From Datisca glomerata (taxonomy: Eukaryota > Streptophyta > Magnoliopsida > Cucurbitales > Datiscaceae), in the NCBI GenBank assembly GCA_003255025.1, contig QANY01009317.1, forward strand, positions 1,595,786-1,659,785: 64,000 bases of DNA. The letters are read 5' to 3'. A model generated the notes under the pieces. That model was not told where the DNA came from and did no database searches. It saw only the letters and a list, made by a program, of their open reading frames with translations. Positions 57,742 through 64,000 of this stretch are shown here, piece after piece. Position 1 is the first letter of the stretch, and each line of letters begins with the position of its first letter. A program made the position numbers and the translations under genes.

Positions 57742-59580
57742 TTACCAAAAGTCTCTGCAGGAGCATAAACCATCCTTAAAATGATGAAACCGTATACGAT
57801 CTCTCATAACAATCTCCCTCTCAAAGATCTTCGAAATTAGTTTCATTACTCTGTGACAGTCATTACACACCCGAAGATTCTTAAATATTCGTATAGGCAT
57901 ACCTGGTTTTAACCTTATCAACCCGTAACCAATCGCAAGTCTCTCGCTATGCAGCCTGAGCGACTGTCCTTTCACCTCATCCGGTTCATCCACCATAGCC
58001 GCTTGTGAATAGTCCGGCTTATACCCAATCTCCTCCAGTTTTTCTTCAATTAAATCTACAACCTGATATATTTCCTTAATCTGTGGATGAGAACTGTCTC
58101 CGGCGAAAAACTCGTGGCTGATTCCGTCTACTTCAATTAAACTACAGCCAGGCTCTTTCATTACACCTTTATCATTCATCAATTTCCTAATCATCCCAAC
58201 TTCATTCCATTGGCTAGCTGAAGCGTATACTCTTGACAATAGAACATAGACACCACCACTACTATTACTAACACTTTTTTCATCTTCAATAATCTTCCGT
58301 GCCATTTCTTTGCTTAGCTCGATACTCGCGTTTTGCTTCCAACAAGCATCAAGGAGACTCCTCCATATTACCACGTCGGGTTTAATGGGCATATTTGTCA
58401 CCAAATTTAAAGCTTCATATATGAAACCGGAACGAGCAAGTAGATCAACGAGGCAGCCGTAATGCTCTAATTGGGGTTCAATTTTGTACTCATTAGTCAT
58501 CATATTAAAATATTTACGTCCCTCAGTAACCATGCCGTTGTGATTGCACGCGCTAAGTACACCAACGAATGTGATTGAATTGGGTGCGAACATTTTTGTA
58601 CTGATCAAGCGAGCAAAACATTCCAATGCAGCCTCAGCTTGTCCGTGCGTAGCGAGTCCTAGGATCATTGTGTTCCATGAATTCAAGTCGCGTTTAGTCA
58701 TCATTTCAAACACTTGCTGAGCCATTCTCAAAGAGCCACATTTGCAATACATATTAACGAGTGAAGAGTTTATCAAAACATCATTAACCATTAGAGAGCA
58801 ATAATGCTTCCTCACCAAATAAGAATGAACCCACATCCCCAAAGATAAAGCACCAGTTCCTGCACAAGCGTTAATAATACTATTCATCGTATATCCATCG
58901 GGCTCAAATACGTTCTGCATTTCCATGAATAGCTTAAGCGCGCTTTCAAACTCCCCGAATTGAACAAATGCATCAATCATAACATTCCACGAGACCAAAC
59001 GTCTTTCAAACATTTTATCGAACACCTTCAATGCTAACTCTAAATACCCACAAGAAGCATAAAAATGAATCAAGCTATTACTAACGTATACATCAGAATC
59101 TAACCCAAGTTTGATTATATGGCAATGTGCCTGTTTCCCTTCGGACAAGGCAAACAAATAAGCGCAAGCTTTAAGAAGAAAAGGAAATGTATGTTTATCA
59201 GGCAAAACAACTCCTTCCTGTAACATTCTATAGAAAAGAAGTATGGCCAGAGCTTTGCTCTCAGAGCTCCGTGCACAGGCTGCAATCAGGGTATTCCACA
59301 TGAACGAATTGCGGTTTTCTATTTGATCGAAAACACGGTAGGCATAACTAAAATCAAATGAACAAGCAACATGGAGGATTCTGCTATAGAGAAACATAGA
59401 GTAATAATCGTGGGTCGAAGTTGTACGTAGAGTATGAGCGTGTATCTGTTTGAGATTGGTCATGTTCGCGCAGTCACTTAGCAAGTGAAGGAGGCGACGG
59501 TGATGGCTGCCCAAGGCCTTGTGATTGTTGCCAAATAGGGGATTGTGAGGATGTGCATTTGGTGGGATTGCTAGAATCAT
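57742..59580 (-). CDS. CRR28: PPR-DYW protein, plastid RNA-editing factor CRR28-like
   Basis: One intronless frame of 612 codons. PLS-type PPR repeats run from about residue 60 (FLYSRILHV, FVFDQIENRNSFMWNTLI) to about 470, for example PDKHTFPFLLKACAYLFALS and PDGYTMNSIINACAGTGALS. An E region with the EPGCSLIEVDGISHEFFAGD block starts at 476. The DYW deaminase-like domain has HSERLA (His 544, Glu 546), the CNDCH zinc ligands (572-576) and ends HHFKDGLCSCRDFW. The usual last tripeptide DYW is DFW here. It closely resembles Arabidopsis CRR28 (At1g59720), needed for C-to-U editing of plastid ndhB and ndhD transcripts for the NDH complex. The N-terminus (MILAIPPNAHPHN) probably includes a plastid transit peptide. 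Start 59580 is the first ATG of the frame. Transcribed toward the DUF569 gene. Confidence 0.9.
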   Translation of the reverse strand: MILAIPPNAHPHNPLFGNNHKALGSHHRRLLHLLSDCANMTNLKQIHAHTLRTTSTHDYYSMFLYSRILHVACSFDFSYAYRVFDQIENRNSFMWNTLIAACARSSESKALAILLFYRMLQEGVVLPDKHTFPFLLKACAYLFALSEGKQAHCHIIKLGLDSDVYVSNSLIHFYASCGYLELALKVFDKMFERRLVSWNVMIDAFVQFGEFESALKLFMEMQNVFEPDGYTMNSIINACAGTGALSLGMWVHSYLVRKHYCSLMVNDVLINSSLVNMYCKCGSLRMAQQVFEMMTKRDLNSWNTMILGLATHGQAEAALECFARLISTKMFAPNSITFVGVLSACNHNGMVTEGRKYFNMMTNEYKIEPQLEHYGCLVDLLARSGFIYEALNLVTNMPIKPDVVIWRSLLDACWKQNASIELSKEMARKIIEDEKSVSNSSGGVYVLLSRVYASASQWNEVGMIRKLMNDKGVMKEPGCSLIEVDGISHEFFAGDSSHPQIKEIYQVVDLIEEKLEEIGYKPDYSQAAMVDEPDEVKGQSLRLHSERLAIGYGLIRLKPGMPIRIFKNLRVCNDCHRVMKLISKIFEREIVMRDRIRFHHFKDGLCSCRDFW

Positions 59581-61429
59581 TTGGAGAAACAGTATGTAAC
59601 CTCAGATTGCTACCGGTTTCTTCTATTGAGCTGAATTATCTATCTAATTGAAAATATTGACATGAGAGGACTATCAAGTTTCAATTTGAAGGCTAAGTGC
59701 TTATTTTCAATGGTCATATTATAATCTTCTATTAAAAAGTCTTGGAACAAAATTATTAATAAAAAAATTTTAAGCTATTAGTTCCAAAATTAATAATTAT
59801 TTTATAAACAATATAATTGCATCAAAAAGTGCTAGCAAGTTCAACATCCGACAGCAGAAAAACACATCAGTTTGATAAAGTTTAAACTTTGCAAGGATGT
59901 GGGTGTCTGAACCAACAAGTAATAGAACTATGTACTATTCATATAATCATATAGCTCAGAAATTTAATTTCCTACGTGTCTAAGTCATACCTGCTAATCA
60001 AACTGACCCATTGAAGACCTTATTAGTCTGCTTATATTTTCAGTTATTTCATAATGATTGAATTTTGCAATTTAGTACTTAAAGACTCTGTGAGATATTT
60101 TAATTTAATTGTTTGTCACAAATTTAGTGACATCCTAATAATTAGATATTAATTACATAGGCGTTATTTTACCTAAATAACTATTTGAGAGTTATGAGAT
60201 ATATTATTATGTGGTTCTTCTCTTACGAGTGTACGTATAAAATAATATATATAAATGTTATTGGATCTCAGAAGTAGGACGTGTACTAAAGTTTCTATCA
60301 TGGCACGGGCACAACGTAAATTTAAAGACAATAGTTCGAGAGGTCTTAATTTAATTTTTTCATTTTTTTATTGTAAAAGAATTTCTTCCTCTATTGTATT
60401 TTGGGAACATAATGTGTATATTTACTTTAAGAATTGAAAGAGAAAAGAGAAGAAAGTTATCAAGCAGTTTATATTGATTCGAATAGCCTTTGTTTGATAC
60501 ATATGGAGGCATTTGTAGGCCTTCTTCTCTCTAGCCGTTCACAACCGTTTAATGAGATATAATGAATATTTAACGTGATTATGGTCGTGGATCAAATCGC
60601 AGAGAGAAGTGTAATTACCGCTATCAGATTTGATTCTCTTTTGACTGTCACATCATACTCGATTGACTTCGTCTTCCTTCATATTCCTCCACGTTGTCCT
60701 TTATGCCACGTTGGCGATCCAATACCGTATGGGTTAATCAACCCCGTACATTTGCCCTTGTTTTTTATGTCAGTTTTAAGCTATTGATGCAGAATACTAA
60801 TACTCTAATATGTCATTTACTGGCGAGTAATGACATCATATTTTTTTTATCATTACTTTCTACTTTGCATCGTTTCACCTTTCTGCACACCATCATTAGG
60901 TTTCTTGGGTGAAAAGAGATGTCTTCACCCATTTAGCTTCGGCTTATACTCCTGCTAATTCTGTCACGCCACGTGTATGTACACATTCTTTTTTTGCTTT
61001 CCTGCGCCATTTCCATTTTTTACAGTTATTACTTTTACCTTTCTAATCCATCGTTTGGCGTTCGCTGAGGTGATATTTAAAGATTTTTCACCTTATTTTC
61101 TCTTCCTGCGCATACCTTTACCCAGTAAGTTTCTTCTTCATCCCCTTTGTTCTCAAGCTTTCTTTAATGGTGTCTTTTTTCTCCTCCACTATCCCCAGAA
61201 TTAGGAACATAGATGAATTTAACCGTTTCATTTTCCCATTATCGTAGAGATTTTCCCGATGAGGTTAGCTGTGCTGGGACCGGTTGGTGAAAAAATTAAT
61301 TAAAAATAAGTTTGAACCACGAACGGTTCGTGGACAGAATATCAAAAAAATTTCCAAGTAACTTATTTAATCAAATTAAATAACTAAAATCAAACAATGT
61401 GCAATTATGCATATACGACATTAAACGAG
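59581..61429. other. Upstream region of the PPR gene and spacer, no gene
   Basis: The AT-rich sequence next to the PPR start should hold its promoter; no clear TATA box stands out. A CCACGTGT G-box lies near 60969. No coding region is supported between 59600 and 61430. Confidence 0.5.
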
Positions 61430-62350
61430 AAGATAAGGTTAGAAACAATTATTCACCTATACCTTGTATCAGAGGATTTCTGAACTGGAGGAATTTCTTC
61501 GAGCGTTCTTCGTGTTCTTCAACAACCACCTTTATTTCAAAAATATATCTCACGAGAATTTTGTATAGGAATTTAGGTGTGGGATCTCAAAATGATTGAA
61601 GAAAAATAAAAAAAATTCTCCTTCAATATAATTTTCGACGGTAACAGGGAGGGATAGGAAAATGTTTTCTCTCTCTTACTTTGTTGACAAGCAAATGTAT
61701 TTAATTCTCTCTCTATATTCAATCAGATTGCTATTAAATATTAATAAAATGTAATTTTTGATATTTATAAATATACCCATATATTTTTAAATTTTCAAAA
61801 ATTCACCCCATATATTCATAATTGCCGAAAATTGTAATATTTCCTAGAATTTGAGTTGTATCGAGATTCATCAATTCAATTGATAGATTTAATTGATCAT
61901 TATCAATTAATTAATTAAATTATTTTTATTTACTAATTGTCAAATAATTAGAAAATAATAAACTTATTAATTTCAATACATATAATCACACATAACTAAT
62001 TAAGTGACATCACCCATTAGATATAGGTTTAGGAAATATGCCTTGACACCAAAACACATTTTGATCTAATTTACTTCGTTTCTCTTCCTGTTCTCATTAG
62101 CTATTTCTGAGACCGAATTGACCCACATGAACAAAGCTAATGATTCAAATACCCAATGAATTTATCTCCATAAATTCTCGACCTATTTAATCATGACATC
62201 ATACGACTCCACTATAGGTTCGATGCCGAATCAACTCTCGATTCATGAGCGCTATGTTTTCTGTAGGTGTAAATAAACCCTTTTTTATTTTCACCGTCCA
62301 TATAATATTTTAACATAATACCCATCATAAATATCAGTATTAAGAGTGAA
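61430..62350 (-). repeat. Partial 3' LTR of copia copy C
   Basis: Matches copy A at 15890-16560: CGACTCCACTA, GATGCCGAATCAAC, CGATTCATG, ATTTACTAATTGTC. The outer edge is not sharply defined. The U3 part corresponding to 16560-17291 of copy A is missing, so the LTR is joined directly to coding sequence. Confidence 0.7.
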
Positions 62351-63300
62351 ATGTAAAATTATCATTTTAAAGATATGCTTGACGGTATTCCAATGCTCGA
62401 TTCCAGGTTTAGATTGTAAACGACTCACCACGCCCATGACATAGTAAATGTCTGGCCTGATGCAAAGTATCACATACATGAGACTTCCTACCGCTGAGAC
62501 ATAGGGAATCTTTCTCATGTTTTTCACTTCTTGAGAAGTCTTGGGAGACTGCTCCTTGGAGAGAGTGACACCATGTCTAAAAGGAAGAAATCATTTCTTG
62601 GAGTTTTGCATACTGAAACGATCCAAGACCTTATCAATATAAGATGCTTGAGACAATGCCAATTGTCTGTTCTTCCTATCTTGAAAGATCTGAATACCTA
62701 AGACAAATGCAGGTTCCAATATCCTTCATATAAAATTATTTTGCAAGCCAAATCTTGACATTAATTTTCCTACATCATTCTCAATGAGTAGAATATCATC
62801 TACGCAAGACTAGAAAAATCACATTCCCTTCATGTTTCAGCTTATACACACAGGGCTCGTCCACTAACTGTTGAAAATCATAGTTTTTAACAGTTTCGTC
62901 AAATTTAATGTTCCACGATCGTGACGCTTGCTTAAGTCCATAAATGGACTTCTGTAGTTCGTAAACTTTTCCCTCTTAGCCTTCTCCATAAACCAGTCTA
63001 CTTTAGTCATATAAATGCGCTCATCAAGATTGTCAATCAGAAAAGCAGTCTTGACGTCCATTTGCCAGATTTCATAATCAAGGGCAGTTGCAATGAACAA
63101 AAGGATTCGGAGAAGGTATCATCGTAGTCTATACCTTCGTTTTGGGTGTAGCCCTTGGCTACTAACCTAGCTTGGAATGTCTCTACATTCCCATCAGACC
63201 TCTTTTCTTCTTAAAGATCCATTTGCATCATATGGATTTTACCCCTTCAGGAGGATCTACAAGCTTTCAGACTCCGTTCGAGTACATCGAATGTATCTCA
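62351..63300 (-). pseudogene. copia reverse transcriptase and RNase H start, broken
   Basis: The frame at 62864-63100 has [20 protein letters not shown] (first catalytic Asp) then NLDERIYMTKVDWF. The region 62700-62830 has the YVDDILL-type block in damaged form. The frame at 62291-62527 has KIPYVSAVGSLMYVILCIRP, then DIYYVMGVVSRLQSKPGIEHW, the RT/RNase H boundary typical of copia elements, and runs on into LTR sequence. RNase H proper is deleted. Confidence 0.82.
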
Positions 63301-64000
63301 ACGTTCATGACTTCGTGCCATAAGTTTGGTTCAGGACCAGCCATGACCTCTGAGTAGGAGACATGTTCATCAAGGTCCTTATCTGAGACAACTGTCAAAG
63401 CTTCTCCATATGACATATACTTCTCAGGTTGTCTCACAACCCTCCCACTACGTCGAGGCTCCATAGGCTCTGGCTCCTATTATGGTTCTTCCATTGTTGA
63501 ATTAGAAACAATTTCTGATTGGGGAGTCAGTGTCCTCCCATTCAATAATTCCTCTAGCACAACCATTCTTCTCTACTGTACACTTTTAATGTAATCTTCT
63601 TCAAGAAAATGAGCATTCGTGCTAACAAATATTTTCTGGCCAATCGTACTCTAGAAAATGTACCCCTTCATTCCTTTAAGATATCCTACGAGCATTCATA
63701 ATTCTGAACGACTGGCCAACTTACATGTCTTTGGTTTTAGAACATGTGCAGGGCACTCCCATATTTTAAAACGGGTTAGTAGATGACTTTCGTCCATATC
63801 ATCTTTCATATGTTGTACCAGGTACCGTCTTCAACGAAACTTGATTTAGAATATATGCCGTTGTTTCCAAGGAATATCCCCAGAAGGAATTTGGGAGGGA
63901 TGAGTAACTTATCATTAATTTAACCAAATCCATCAGAGTTTGATTCCTTCTCTCTGACACACCATTTGACTGTGGCGTACCGGGTGCTGTAAGTTGAGAA
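63267..64000 (-). pseudogene. copia integrase C-terminal part and linker
   Basis: The frame at 63267-63464 (MEPRRSGRVVRQPEKYMSYG, then SEVMAGPEPNLWHEVMN) is the linker just before RT. From 63900 leftward the minus strand shows the integrase end: VSERRNQTLMDLVKLMI-like sequence near 63950-63900, the SKTVPGTT-like block near 63820 and GYPKGMKGYIF-like sequence near 63690-63650. Stops throughout. Confidence 0.75.

Larger units (their letters stand above)
61430..64000 (-). mobile_element. Ty1/copia retrotransposon copy C, cut by the right window edge
   Basis: The minus strand carries, from the right edge leftward, integrase C-terminal half (64000-63560), integrase-RT linker, RT, and the RT/RNase H boundary, ending abruptly in an LTR remnant (62345 to about 61430). 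It is the same family as copy A: the RT and linker sequences and the LTR remnant match. Many stops; the gag half lies beyond the window. Confidence 0.85.

Noticed and set aside
1..64000. CRISPR arrays, bacterial operons, riboswitches, rRNA or tRNA genes
   Set aside because: The window is plant nuclear DNA. The regular palindromes at 20.5-21.3 kb lack unique spacers of constant length and lie inside a transposon-like inverted repeat; no tRNA or rRNA structure was recognised.

Overview
This window is nuclear DNA from a dicotyledonous flowering plant. The evidence is introns with GT-AG borders, a DYW-type pentatricopeptide-repeat (PPR) gene, a DUF569 gene, and a dense load of plant transposons (Ty3/gypsy, Ty1/copia, CACTA and a caulimovirid-like retroelement). 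The species cannot be named from the sequence. Only about 6 kb (53.4-59.6 kb) looks like functioning host genes. Almost all the rest is nested, decayed mobile DNA and AT-rich spacer.

Layout: 1-3.56 kb holds the broken polyprotein of a minus-strand Ty3/gypsy element cut by the left window edge. A CACTA transposon (4066-9425, target duplication GAA) sits in its upstream part and carries a decayed TNP2-type transposase. Gypsy-like untranslated or LTR-like sequence may resume to about 10.5 kb. At 12.14-17.29 kb is a minus-strand copia element (copy A) with one LTR, next to a Tat-lineage gypsy fragment (17.3-18.66 kb). At 20.3-21.6 kb is a foldback-like element whose core is about 20 copies of a 21-23 nt palindrome. 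A second CACTA-like element (24521-30145) has captured an exon of a RAD23-like gene and then duplicated it within a 749-bp tandem repeat. A copia element with both LTRs (copy B, 30.54-35.40 kb) has lost its reverse transcriptase.

At 38.55-44.47 kb lies a minus-strand retroelement with caulimovirid-like protease, reverse transcriptase and RNase H, bounded by LTR-like direct repeats. At 44.67-49.97 kb is a well-delimited non-autonomous gypsy element (two LTRs of about 715 bp, target duplication TGATG) carrying two tandem-repeat arrays. After AT-rich spacer come the host genes: a five-exon tandem-DUF569 gene (53464-56726, plus) and, converging on it, a 612-codon intronless PPR-DYW gene (59580-57742, minus) that matches plastid RNA-editing factor CRR28. 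From about 61.4 kb to the right edge is a third copia copy (C) of the same family as copy A.

The two host genes have no shared pathway visible in the sequence, but the pair seems to be neighbours in Arabidopsis as well (recalled, not checked). None of the mobile elements has an intact set of enzymes. Assignments rest on motif recognition by eye; no searches were run.
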